Notes under the pieces: generated by a model | The model's input: only the letters and a program-made list of their open reading frames with translations | Database searches by the model: none | Told to the model about the DNA's origin: nothing | Part shown: piece after piece, positions 1 through 7,659 of the stretch | Layout of the letters: each line of letters opens with the position of its first letter | Numbering within the stretch: position 1 is the first letter of the stretch | NCBI GenBank assembly: GCA_964566075.1 | Contig: CAZMHJ010000007.1 | Span: forward strand, 1-34,181 | Length of the DNA stretch: 34,181 nucleotides | DNA from: CAZMHJ01 sp964566075 | GTDB lineage: Bacteria; Patescibacteriota; Saccharimonadia; Saccharimonadales; CAIOMD01 | Direction: 5' to 3' | Position numbers and translations under genes: made by a program

Positions 1-30
1 CGCGGGTCTTTTTTAATTGCGCTATATATA

Positions 31-477
31 TTAACGGCGAACAACAAGTGTTGAGCCAGTATTACCTGCAGCGTCGTTTGCTTTGGTAAGTACAAAGTTA
101 ACGATAACTTGCGAAAGGGCAACAATGACGAGGCCAACGATAGCATACAGGATAGTATTCTTTGCAGCAGTTACGCCACCTGAATCACCACCACTAGTAA
201 TGTACTTGAAGCCACCGTAGATAAGCATGATGACAGATACAGCACCAACGACCCATGAAAAGATGTTGATAGCCTTAGCAACAATGTCAGGTAAGCTGTT
301 ACCGTTATTGCCAGTAGGACAAGCCTGTGGGTCTTGTACGGCACCACCATTTGCACCACTACAAGCCGCGCCGCCTGGGTTATAGGCTGCTTGTGAAACA
401 CCAACTACTACAACTGGTGCGACAAACATTGAAAATGCCAAAACGAGTGAGCTAAAGATTAATTTAAGTTTGTTCAT
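31..477 (-). CDS. VirB2/TrbC-like pilin, paralogue 6 of 6
   Basis: This 148-residue protein has an N-terminal signal peptide (about residues 1-31, ending near SQAA). A short Cys-containing Gly/Asn-rich segment follows, then two hydrophobic helices (about 73-90 and 107-132) joined by the polar loop YITSGGDSGGVTAAKNT. That two-helix hairpin after a cleaved signal is the layout of T4SS VirB2/TrbC-type major pilins. It is the last gene of a six-member run on this strand and is closest to the next paralogue, sharing the segments INIFSWVVGA and LVIVALSQV. An AAAGGA Shine-Dalgarno (SD) motif precedes the ATG. The C-terminus ends in a short polar tail (VVRR). The pilin assignment follows from topology and context; which paralogue is the major subunit cannot be told. 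Confidence 0.85.
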   Translation of the reverse strand: MNKLKLIFSSLVLAFSMFVAPVVVVGVSQAAYNPGGAACSGANGGAVQDPQACPTGNNGNSLPDIVAKAINIFSWVVGAVSVIMLIYGGFKYITSGGDSGGVTAAKNTILYAIVGLVIVALSQVIVNFVLTKANDAAGNTGSTLVVRR

Positions 478-549
478 TTTATTCCTTTGTTACTTATTAC
501 TGATTTTATAACACACAACAGCTGTTATCTCAAGAACCTACACACTATG

Positions 550-978
550 TTATACCCATTGAGCAATAACTGCAGTCGGTTTAGTTGCATCGATCGACTT
601 TCTCAACACAAAGTTAACGAGAACCTGAGAAAGCGCTACTATAACCAATCCTACAAGAGCATAGATAATCGTGTTCTTAGCAGAGGTTATTTTGCCAGAA
701 TCACCACCGCTCGTGATGTATTTAAAGCCACCAAAGATGAGCATAATAACCGATATGGCACCGACAACCCAAGAAAAGATATTTATTATTGAATTAACAA
801 TATCCTGAGGCTGTGCATTTGAGCTTCCATCACTACACACACCACCACTATATGTTCCTCCAATAGCTTTACACGCTTGTTCCTTTGCGGCATCGGAAGC
901 AGCAAATGTTGATGTAGAAGCAAATAATAGTGTTAACCCAAATACTATTGACGCTATAACCATAAAAAATCGTTTCAT
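550..978 (-). CDS. VirB2/TrbC-like pilin, paralogue 5 of 6
   Basis: This 142-residue protein has a signal peptide (about 1-27, ending STFAA), a Cys-containing spacer with two Cys residues (ACKAIGGTYSGGVCSDG), and two helices around the loop YITSGGDSGKITSAKNT. It is the nearest relative of the downstream paralogue, with near-identical helix 1 and helix 2, so the pair is probably a recent duplication. A TAGGAG Shine-Dalgarno motif sits just before the ATG. The paired cysteines before the helices could form a disulfide in the exported protein (inference). It probably acts as a pilus or channel subunit in the cytoplasmic membrane before assembly. Confidence 0.85.
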   Translation of the reverse strand: MKRFFMVIASIVFGLTLLFASTSTFAASDAAKEQACKAIGGTYSGGVCSDGSSNAQPQDIVNSIINIFSWVVGAISVIMLIFGGFKYITSGGDSGKITSAKNTIIYALVGLVIVALSQVLVNFVLRKSIDATKPTAVIAQWV

Positions 979-987
979 AATTTACTC

Positions 988-1401
988 CTATAACTTTGAA
1001 ATAACTAACCCAACAATAATACGCGCAAGTACAATCACAACAAGACCTACCAACGCATATAGAATAGTTTCACGTGCTTGGGTGACTTTTCCAGAATCTC
1101 CGCTACTTTTTACAATCCTAAATGCGGCAAAAATCATCATAATAACAGCAATAGCCCCAGCGAGCCAGGCAATTAGATTCGCTATTGTCATTATTATTCC
1201 ACCATTACCATTCGTGCCTAGAACTGGATCGCCTCCGTATTGTTCACACGCCTGATTGGCTGCTTTCTGTTCAGCGGTTAAACCATCACAGACGCTAGCG
1301 GTAGGATCGTATGAGCTGGCAGCAAATACTGCAACTGGTTGCAGTACAAAAGTAAAATTAACTAGTGCGATTAACCCAGCAAACAAAAACTTAAGACGCA
1401 T
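988..1401 (-). CDS. VirB2/TrbC-like pilin, paralogue 4 of 6
   Basis: This 137-residue protein has a signal peptide (about 1-28, ending VFAA), a Cys-containing linker (two Cys) and a two-helix core with the loop VKSSGDSGKVTQARETI. The loop pattern G-D-x-G-K-(I/V)-x-x-A-(K/R)-x-T-I is shared with the other paralogues and is the best family signature in this run. It lies 9 bases downstream of the fifth-type paralogue's stop region and 3 bases from the next upstream gene, so all are probably co-transcribed. An AAGG/AAGAG purine run precedes the start. It is more divergent than the two genes following it. Confidence 0.82.
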   Translation of the reverse strand: MRLKFLFAGLIALVNFTFVLQPVAVFAASSYDPTASVCDGLTAEQKAANQACEQYGGDPVLGTNGNGGIIMTIANLIAWLAGAIAVIMMIFAAFRIVKSSGDSGKVTQARETILYALVGLVVIVLARIIVGLVISKL

Positions 1402-1404
1402 CTC

Positions 1405-1698
1405 TTAGACCTTTCCTATCACAAAAGCAACTATCGCTGTTGCGCTTAGTGAAATAATCAGACCCACGATTGAGTATGTAATGGTTTTTCGAGCAGTTAC
1501 GATTTTTTGCGGATCACCAATTGATATAACATAACGAAAACCGGCAATTACAATCATCAAAAAACTCAATGCTGCAATTATGCCAAATGAATATTCTAAA
1601 ATGTTTAAGAAATTATCTTGAGTAGGTACCGGTGTTTTTGGTATGCCAGAAGGATCTCCCCCTAATACACCTGTTGCGATATAAGTAAATATATTCAT
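1405..1698 (-). CDS. VirB2/TrbC-like pilin, paralogue 3 of 6 (short, no clear signal peptide)
   Basis: At 97 residues this is the shortest of the run. It keeps the two-helix core and the loop ISIGDPQKIVTARKTI, with Pro in place of Ser after GD. The N-terminus (MNIFTYIATGVLGG) is short and only weakly hydrophobic, without the cleavable signal seen in its neighbours, so it may insert directly by its two helices. No cysteines are seen. It is packed against the genes on both sides (3 and 7 bases apart). It may be a specialised subunit (cap or base) rather than a major pilin; that is inference. Confidence 0.78.
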   Translation of the reverse strand: MNIFTYIATGVLGGDPSGIPKTPVPTQDNFLNILEYSFGIIAALSFLMIVIAGFRYVISIGDPQKIVTARKTITYSIVGLIISLSATAIVAFVIGKV

Positions 1699-1705
1699 TT
1701 TGTTA

Positions 1706-2167
1706 CTATTTCGTTATTACGCTCGCAAAAAATCTTACAATCTGTGAAGCAAGCAAAGCAATCACTAAGCCTACTAAAGCATTAACTATGGTTTTTCGCG
1801 CAGACACTATCTTACCAGGCTCACCCTGTGATAATACAAACAGAACACCGCCATATACAACAAAAACAACTGCTGCGATTGCGGCTACTCTTGTTAAAAT
1901 ATCAACGATTGCTAGTGCAATAAGTAAGATAACCTTTTTTGGATCCACGTTAGTATTGTCAATACCACACCCATTACCATCTGCACGCTCGGTGACTGTT
2001 AAGTATTCATACCACGTTGGGATGCCTAAGAACGATACACTATTTGTACAGGGTGTTGATGAAGTCGTATTAGCAGTTGGAGCAGGGCTCTGGGCAAAAG
2101 TTATAGCACTTCCAAAAATAAAAATTGCGCTAATTTGTACTAACAGTATGGCTATCAATTTCTTCAT
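1706..2167 (-). CDS. VirB2/TrbC-like pilin, paralogue 2 of 6
   Basis: This 153-residue protein has a signal peptide (about 1-25, ending TFAQS). A 50-residue exported segment contains two Cys and aromatic residues (PTWYEYLTV). Two helices flank the loop LSQGEPGKIVSARKTI, where GD is replaced by GE. Its pre-helix domain is the longest in the set. The ATG lies immediately downstream of the stop of the first pilin gene (the two genes abut at 2167/2168), so translation is probably coupled. The family is assigned by the two-helix hairpin and the conserved A-R-K-T loop. Confidence 0.8.
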   Translation of the reverse strand: MKKLIAILLVQISAIFIFGSAITFAQSPAPTANTTSSTPCTNSVSFLGIPTWYEYLTVTERADGNGCGIDNTNVDPKKVILLIALAIVDILTRVAAIAAVVFVVYGGVLFVLSQGEPGKIVSARKTIVNALVGLVIALLASQIVRFFASVITK

Positions 2168-2605
2168 CTAGAATGCCCCTCCGGGTATAAGCCACTGCAT
2201 AAACGCCCATAAAAAGATGAACGCACCAAGTCCAATAAGTACATTGTATATTTTTTGTTTAGCAGCCTGAATTGCCTGCGGGTTGTCTCGTGCCGCCGAG
2301 TACTGGATACCTGCGAAAATTATCATAATCACAGCACCAACACCAATAACTGCAGAAAAAAGATTAATAAACGTTTTCAACCAACTACTAACCGCACTCA
2401 TTCCACTCGTATTTTCTGGGTAAAACGTGGATGGTGAAGGGTTATTTGTTGTTGTTTGACTGCCGGCAGTTGTTGGATGTTGTGCAAATTGGTCGTAGCC
2501 AGTAGCAACACTAGCAGCAAGTGCTGGTGTTGCGTTTAGGACAAGTAAGGTAAATACAATCGCAAAGGCATGTGCCGTTTTTTTAATCACAAATTTCAAT
2601 AACAT
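2168..2605 (-). CDS. VirB2/TrbC-like pilin, paralogue 1 of 6 (first gene of the run)
   Basis: This 145-residue protein has a signal or anchor (about 1-30, ending ALAAS), a Ser/Thr/Asn-rich exported linker without cysteine, and two helices around the loop YSAARDNPQAIQAAKQKI. The loop is the most divergent of the six: the G-D motif is replaced by D-N-P and the following Thr is missing, so this is a distant member of the family. It is the promoter-proximal gene of the minus-strand run and is divergent from the VirB6-like gene across a 136-base gap. The C-terminus ends WLIPGGAF. Confidence 0.75.
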   Translation of the reverse strand: MLLKFVIKKTAHAFAIVFTLLVLNATPALAASVATGYDQFAQHPTTAGSQTTTNNPSPSTFYPENTSGMSAVSSWLKTFINLFSAVIGVGAVIMIIFAGIQYSAARDNPQAIQAAKQKIYNVLIGLGAFIFLWAFMQWLIPGGAF

Positions 2606-2741
2606 ATACGTATTTATTATGTTGATTTAACTTACTCAATAATACAGTAATTTGGTCAATGTTCCTAAATCATATAAATAGGTTTAATAAAACCTCTAAT
2701 GATGGTACATTATTATAGAAGTTACTAATCATAAGCCTTAT
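2606..2741. promoter_or_regulatory. Divergent intergenic region between the pilin run and the VirB6-like gene
   Basis: The 136-base AT-rich gap must hold promoters firing both ways. The only clear structure is a perfect inverted repeat, AGGTTT-AATA-AAACCT, at 2680-2695, which could be an operator or an RNA hairpin in the plus-strand leader. On the plus strand TATTAT (2711-2716) and TATAAA (2673-2678) resemble -10 boxes, but no convincing -35 is spaced correctly. Promoter positions are therefore not assigned. Neither flanking gene has a strong Shine-Dalgarno motif. Confidence 0.45.
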
Positions 2742-5627
2742 ATGTCTAAAGCACTAAAACAAACAATAACCACCACTTTGTTATTTGTTTTTTTTGCTAG
2801 TTTTCTTACTGTAAGTCTTGTAAGTATAATACCAAAAAAAGCCCATGCTGCATCAGTAATAACTGATACTATTGCCAATCAAGCATATTCATACCAAGCA
2901 TATGTATTGCTAACTAGAAACGGCGATGATTTTGGTTGCGGAAGATGGTTTGAACAAGCAAAGGACATAGGTCCAGATGACGCACGAAACTTACATTGGT
3001 TTGTGGGAAAAGCAGGTTACACAACTCGAGGTGGTGAAGTTATTTATCCTGGTGGTGGCACTGGTGATTGTAATGGCGGTACGACCGGATGGTTAGCTAA
3101 AGCACTGCAGATATGGGGATATCAAGATGGTAACTATACTCAATTCTTAAAAGATATTGGCTATAAGCCGCAGGCTGATGGCGGATTTGGTGATAACCAA
3201 ACCGACTTAATGCAGTCAATACGAAACACTATTCGAGATAAGTACTATAACGGTAACTTTAGTAACATTAATTTAACGAATGCTCAAAAGTATTCTATTT
3301 ATTATTCGAACTTTATGACCGGTTGTGAACTTGATACAGCCCTTGGTCCAAACCCAACGCCAGATAATAAGCTCGGCGACAACGTATACGCTATAAAAGT
3401 GGTTGATTCGTCAGGTAAGGTTACAACTACCTATGTTCGTATGGTACAGGGTAAACAACATAATGTGACAACCGGATACAATGTTGGGGCACCTGGAGAT
3501 TTCGAAGCAAACTGTCAATGGCTTGCCGAACAGCTCAATAGCGATACTATTGCAAATGCCTACGCGACGTACATCAAAGCTAACCCCGGTGATACAAAAG
3601 CACCAACGGGTGGGGCTGACGGAAATGTATTAAATAGTTCAATAGACACAGGAAGTGGCAACGGTAATAGTAGTTCTTGCTACACTATCTCTAACCCACT
3701 CACATGGATTTTATGTCCAGTTGTAGACTTAGCCGATGGGCTATATGGATGGCTCACAAGCCAAATTAAGAGTCTTTTAAGTATCGATAAAAATGCATAT
3801 CAAGATCCATCCCTAGAACAGTCGTGGGCAATTTTTCGTAATGTTGCATCAACACTCCTTGTACTTGTCGCTTTGGCTATGATTGCGGGACAGGTATTTA
3901 ACTTCGAGTTTATGAGTGCATATACCGTAAAAAAGGTATTGCCGCGTCTTGTGATAGCCGCAATACTAATACAGTTATCTTGGTTTATCTTTACGACGAT
4001 GATTACCATCGTTAACGACATTGGATTAGCCGTTTATTCTATGCTGCTGGCGCCTTTTAACCTTAATGGTGCGGGTAGTGATGTAGTCGATTTACTTGGA
4101 AATGCAAGCAAATCTGGGAATCTTTTTTCGGGTTCACTAGTATTGGTGGGAGCGCTCGGAGCAGGTGCTGCTGGATTTGTAGCAATTGGTGGGCTTGCAG
4201 GAATAGTAGGACTGGCGGTTGTAGGTATTTTTGGCATCATGGCTGCAATTGCAACTCTCATATTGAGAAAAATATTGATAATACTCCTTCTAGCACTCGC
4301 GCCCCTCGCACTTGTGGCGTGGATCCTGCCCGGAACACAAAAATGGTGGGACGCTTGGTGGAAATTATTCAGTAGGCTACTTATAATGTTCCCTCTTATC
4401 ATGGCGCTTCTTGCTGCCGGTAGAATTGCAGCAACCATCCTTTCGAGAAATGACTCTGGTGGTGCAGTTCAGCCGTTTGTTGTTATTATTGCTTATTTTA
4501 TGCCTCTCTTCTTGATTCCAGCTACCTTTAAATTTGCAGGAGGAATCTTTGCAAGCACGTCGGCGCGTATTAACGGTCTCGGTAAGCAGTGGGGTAGGCA
4601 GAGTGGAAATCTTGCTAAAGGTAAAACTATTGAAAGTGTTGGCCGCTTAGCACGTAATAGGAATAATAGATTCACCAGAGGACTTAATTACGCTTCTCAT
4701 GGAGCAGTCACATCCAGGCAAAGATCAAGAGCCGCAGAAACAAGTCGTGCAGCCATTCATGAACGTGAAAAAAACTTTCAGTCACTTGTTGAGGCTAGAA
4801 CAGCAGGCATGGATCGTGGTCGTAAGCACGCCGAATTACTCGATATTATTAACAACGGTAGCGAAGATATGGCAGAGGGAGCAGCTAGAATTTTAGCCGC
4901 GGAGCGTGGCTGGAATCAGATGGATAATTTAAATGCTAGGGGGCTCCATAGGGTTAGGGAGATTGCTGCTAATGATCCAACAGGTTTTGGTAGCTCATTA
5001 TGGTCTTCCAGAAGAGATATTGCAGATGGTCCTGCGGATAGAATAAGTACGATGAGTGCAAATGATGCCGCAGGCCAACATAGTTCATTCTTTACCGCTG
5101 GTAACGTTAATCAGCTTGACCCAAGAACTGCGGCTGATTTAACTAGAAACCAAACTCTTATGTCCGCACTTAATGCTGACACTCAAGAGCTGATATATCA
5201 ACGTGCTGGGATACCCAACCCGATAACTGGCGGTGGGGGTAATCCTGCCAGAGGTGGAGCTCCTGCCCCTGCCGCTGGTGGTGGGGGTAATCCTGCTGGT
5301 GGAAACCCTGCTGCCGGTGGAGGTAATAGAGGTCAAGCTGGTGGAAACACTCCGCCACGAGTCATAAATTTAACACAGGGTACAACTGGCGCTGGGACTA
5401 CCGGTGCAGCTACAATGTTACACACAGCAAGTAATGTTCAAACTCAAATTAATAATGCCGGGGGCATGAGTTCTCTTAGCTCAGAAGAGGTTATTGATAT
5501 CTATAATCATGCCGATCGAAACTGGAGAAATGATACTGAAGGTACTCAAATTGGAATGGATGCACTCGATGAACTCAGAAACCGTGGCGTCTTTCCACCC
5601 CAAAACAATAACCAAGCTGGACCTTAA
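2742..5627 (+). CDS. VirB6/TrbL-like polytopic T4SS channel protein with secreted N-terminal domain
   Basis: This is a 961-residue protein. An N-terminal signal or anchor (about 1-36, ending AHAAS) leads into a roughly 300-residue exported domain rich in aromatics, Gly and several Cys. A block of about six or seven hydrophobic segments follows (about 360-420 and 455-610), containing a Gly/Ala-rich pair and the segment LAPLALVAWILPGTQKWW, typical of VirB6/TrbL-like inner-membrane proteins. The C-terminal 340 residues are hydrophilic, first Arg-rich and probably cytosolic, then Gly/Pro/Ala/Asn low complexity (about 825-875), then a short acidic end. A 17-base DNA repeat (GGTGGGGGTAATCCTGC at 5232 and 5280) encodes part of the low-complexity stretch. 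It is 14 bases from the PrgI gene and heads the plus-strand secretion operon. Both extensions are unlike classical VirB6 (about 300 residues). Confidence 0.85.
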   Translation: MSKALKQTITTTLLFVFFASFLTVSLVSIIPKKAHAASVITDTIANQAYSYQAYVLLTRNGDDFGCGRWFEQAKDIGPDDARNLHWFVGKAGYTTRGGEVIYPGGGTGDCNGGTTGWLAKALQIWGYQDGNYTQFLKDIGYKPQADGGFGDNQTDLMQSIRNTIRDKYYNGNFSNINLTNAQKYSIYYSNFMTGCELDTALGPNPTPDNKLGDNVYAIKVVDSSGKVTTTYVRMVQGKQHNVTTGYNVGAPGDFEANCQWLAEQLNSDTIANAYATYIKANPGDTKAPTGGADGNVLNSSIDTGSGNGNSSSCYTISNPLTWILCPVVDLADGLYGWLTSQIKSLLSIDKNAYQDPSLEQSWAIFRNVASTLLVLVALAMIAGQVFNFEFMSAYTVKKVLPRLVIAAILIQLSWFIFTTMITIVNDIGLAVYSMLLAPFNLNGAGSDVVDLLGNASKSGNLFSGSLVLVGALGAGAAGFVAIGGLAGIVGLAVVGIFGIMAAIATLILRKILIILLLALAPLALVAWILPGTQKWWDAWWKLFSRLLIMFPLIMALLAAGRIAATILSRNDSGGAVQPFVVIIAYFMPLFLIPATFKFAGGIFASTSARINGLGKQWGRQSGNLAKGKTIESVGRLARNRNNRFTRGLNYASHGAVTSRQRSRAAETSRAAIHEREKNFQSLVEARTAGMDRGRKHAELLDIINNGSEDMAEGAARILAAERGWNQMDNLNARGLHRVREIAANDPTGFGSSLWSSRRDIADGPADRISTMSANDAAGQHSSFFTAGNVNQLDPRTAADLTRNQTLMSALNADTQELIYQRAGIPNPITGGGGNPARGGAPAPAAGGGGNPAGGNPAAGGGNRGQAGGNTPPRVINLTQGTTGAGTTGAATMLHTASNVQTQINNAGGMSSLSSEEVIDIYNHADRNWRNDTEGTQIGMDALDELRNRGVFPPQNNNQAGP

Positions 5628-5641
5628 TTTAACAATCCATT

Positions 5642-6769
5642 ATGGCAGTATATAAAGTAATTCAAGACATTGAGGCAGAAGATAAGCTTTTAGGGCCATT
5701 AACCCTCAAACAGTTTATCTTTGCGGTTATTTCTGCAGGTTTTGTGTTTGTAGCTTTTGTTGCTGTTTCAAAACTCGGCAACATCTTAGTGGCTATACCA
5801 TTCATTCCATTTATAGTGGTACCTGCAATATTAGCTGCGCCTCTTGGGCGTGACCAACCAACTGATGTGTGGTTAGCCGCACAGATACGGTTTTTCACTA
5901 AACCTCGCAAGCGAATATGGGACCAGTCAGGTATTAAAAATCTGGTTACAATTACCGTTCCAAAAAGAATCGAAAAGATTTATACCGACGGCTTAAGTCA
6001 ACAAGAGGTTAAAAGTCGTTTGCAAGCTCTTGCAGAAACCATCGATAGCCGTGGGTGGGCGGTAAAAAACGTCGCGGTTAACATGTATGCCACACCTGCC
6101 TATGCAATAGCTTCAGATCGCCTCGTAGACCCTTCAAGCTTGCCACAAACTGTACCAAGTACAGATATTAGTGCCGCTGACGATATTATGGATGAAGTAA
6201 ACAACCCCACCGCACAACACTTCGATCAAATGGTTCAACAAGCCAGTGCCGCTCAAAAAGAAGCGGCAATCAATCGTATGAGATCTGCTGCAAGCGGCCA
6301 ATCACAACCAACTACACAAACAGTAGATCCATGGTTTATGCATCAACCCGACCCCTCTGTTGCACAGCCAGAGCCTGATAGTGCTATGTTTAGCCCATTA
6401 ACGGTTGCGCCAGTTACTAATACACAACAGTCAGACGATGGCTTTTTACAGCCAAAACCAGAGCCAGTATCAAGTGAAGAAGAAGCTGAGCTACTCGAAC
6501 ATATTAAAGCAGAAAAACAGCAAGAGCATCAAGGGTGGGCTCATCACAAAACAATCAAAACGCCCGAAGAAGTAGCCGCAGAACAAGCAGCTCAAAAGCA
6601 AAAAGAAGCTGAAGAAAAAGCAAAACAAGCACAAGCGGTGACACCCCATAAAAACCCTGGTATAGTAGAACTTGCAAATACTAACGATCTTAGTGTGGCA
6701 AGCGTAGCGCAACTTGCGAAACGAAACAGCCAAAATAACGACGGAGAAGTTGTTATTAAACTGCACTAG
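5642..6769 (+). CDS. PrgI-family membrane protein of the T4SS-like apparatus, with long C-terminal tail
   Basis: This is a 375-residue protein. The N-terminal 100 residues match the PrgI family layout: a short cytosolic start (MAVYKVIQDIEAEDKLLGPL), two adjacent membrane helices (about 25-45 and 48-67), then the basic segment RFFTKPRKRIWDQSG. PrgI proteins sit next to VirB4 ATPases in Gram-positive-type T4SSs and are thought to be the small VirB3-like partner. Residues about 100-185 form a compact folded region. Residues about 190-340 are Gln/Ala/Glu/Pro-rich with predicted helical charged runs. The C-terminal 35 residues (from NPGIVELANTNDLSVASV) look ordered again. The start is unambiguous (first ATG). 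The tail triples the usual family length. Confidence 0.87.
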   Translation: MAVYKVIQDIEAEDKLLGPLTLKQFIFAVISAGFVFVAFVAVSKLGNILVAIPFIPFIVVPAILAAPLGRDQPTDVWLAAQIRFFTKPRKRIWDQSGIKNLVTITVPKRIEKIYTDGLSQQEVKSRLQALAETIDSRGWAVKNVAVNMYATPAYAIASDRLVDPSSLPQTVPSTDISAADDIMDEVNNPTAQHFDQMVQQASAAQKEAAINRMRSAASGQSQPTTQTVDPWFMHQPDPSVAQPEPDSAMFSPLTVAPVTNTQQSDDGFLQPKPEPVSSEEEAELLEHIKAEKQQEHQGWAHHKTIKTPEEVAAEQAAQKQKEAEEKAKQAQAVTPHKNPGIVELANTNDLSVASVAQLAKRNSQNNDGEVVIKLH

Positions 6770-6789
6770 GGTGGGGCAGTGCGTACGTT

Positions 6790-7659
6790 GTGCGCATCGC
6801 TATGCGCATTATGAATCCAGATACACAAGGTACAATTCCAAACCAATATCCCGGGCCGGGTACGCAACCAGGTGGATATGCAATGCCTCAAAATTCAGCA
6901 CTTCCACCACAAACACAGGTTCCTGTCACACCGGTTAAATCTAACCCAAATAGCACTCAAAACACCTTACTTATTAACGAAATCCGTGATGGTGTCGTCA
7001 TTATGAGTGATGGTTCATATCGTTCTGTTGTAATGCTTAAAAGTATTAACTTTGATCTTATGAGCCCGCAAGAGCGTGAAGCGGTTGAATATTCATATCA
7101 AGGATTTTTAAACTCATTGTATTTTCCGGTCCAAATATTCGTGCGCTCGCAAAAGGTAGATCTCGGACCTTATATTGAGAAGCTCGATAAAATCCGTGGC
7201 GAACACGACAATATGCTCCTCGCAATGCTGATGGATGATTACATCAATTTTATGGATAACCTTGCAGCCCAAACGAACATTATGGATAAGAAGTTCTATG
7301 TTGTTATTCCATTCTTCCCAAATGTCGATACACAAAAAGCCGTGCAGGCCAGCAAAAGCTTATTTTCTGGATTATTTGGTCAAAAAGAGCAAGCTATCAC
7401 TATTAACGAAGGTGACTTAGAGGCGGCAAAGACAGAACTCCGCAACCGAGTACAAGCTGTTCTTAATGGTCTTATGCAATGCGGTGTGCAGGGTCTACCA
7501 CTAGATACACAAGAACTTATCGAACTCTACTATGATGCATACAACCCAGATACCGCCACACGCCAACAGCTCAAGAATTTCAACGATCTGACAGCTCCTG
7601 TAGTTACTAAAGGCGAAGGCCAGGCGTATCAACCTAACTTAGACCGGGAGATGAACTAG
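6790..7659 (+). CDS. TraC-like companion protein of the VirB4 ATPase
   Basis: The 289-residue reading frame begins at a GTG. In-frame ATGs at 6802 and 6811 are equally credible; the purine run GGGTGGGG upstream lies about 13 bases before the GTG. A Pro/Gln-rich disordered N-terminus (about 1-50) is followed by a domain starting near LLINEIRDGVVIMSDGSYRS. That domain resembles the small N-terminal module seen before VirB4/TraC-type ATPases, with the segment YFPVQIFVRSQKVDL near residue 115. There is no Walker motif. It stops exactly one base before the ATPase gene starts, so the two are surely co-expressed and probably form a complex. The gene is 20 bases from the PrgI gene. Function is inferred from family resemblance and position. 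Confidence 0.72.
   Translation: MRIAMRIMNPDTQGTIPNQYPGPGTQPGGYAMPQNSALPPQTQVPVTPVKSNPNSTQNTLLINEIRDGVVIMSDGSYRSVVMLKSINFDLMSPQEREAVEYSYQGFLNSLYFPVQIFVRSQKVDLGPYIEKLDKIRGEHDNMLLAMLMDDYINFMDNLAAQTNIMDKKFYVVIPFFPNVDTQKAVQASKSLFSGLFGQKEQAITINEGDLEAAKTELRNRVQAVLNGLMQCGVQGLPLDTQELIELYYDAYNPDTATRQQLKNFNDLTAPVVTKGEGQAYQPNLDREMN

Noticed and set aside
487..792. 101-codon plus-strand ORF opposite the fifth pilin gene
   Set aside because: Shadow of a well-supported minus-strand gene.
1788..2171. 127-codon plus-strand ORF opposite a pilin gene
   Set aside because: Antisense shadow; no RBS and no domain, while the minus-strand frame has a signal peptide and pilin loop.
4034..4438. 134-codon minus-strand ORF within the VirB6-like gene
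   Set aside because: Antisense to membrane segments; low-complexity Ala/Pro/Ser content expected from the opposite strand.
5139..5358. Two short minus-strand ORFs opposite the Gly/Pro-rich VirB6-like tail
   Set aside because: Products of repetitive coding DNA read backwards; no start signals.
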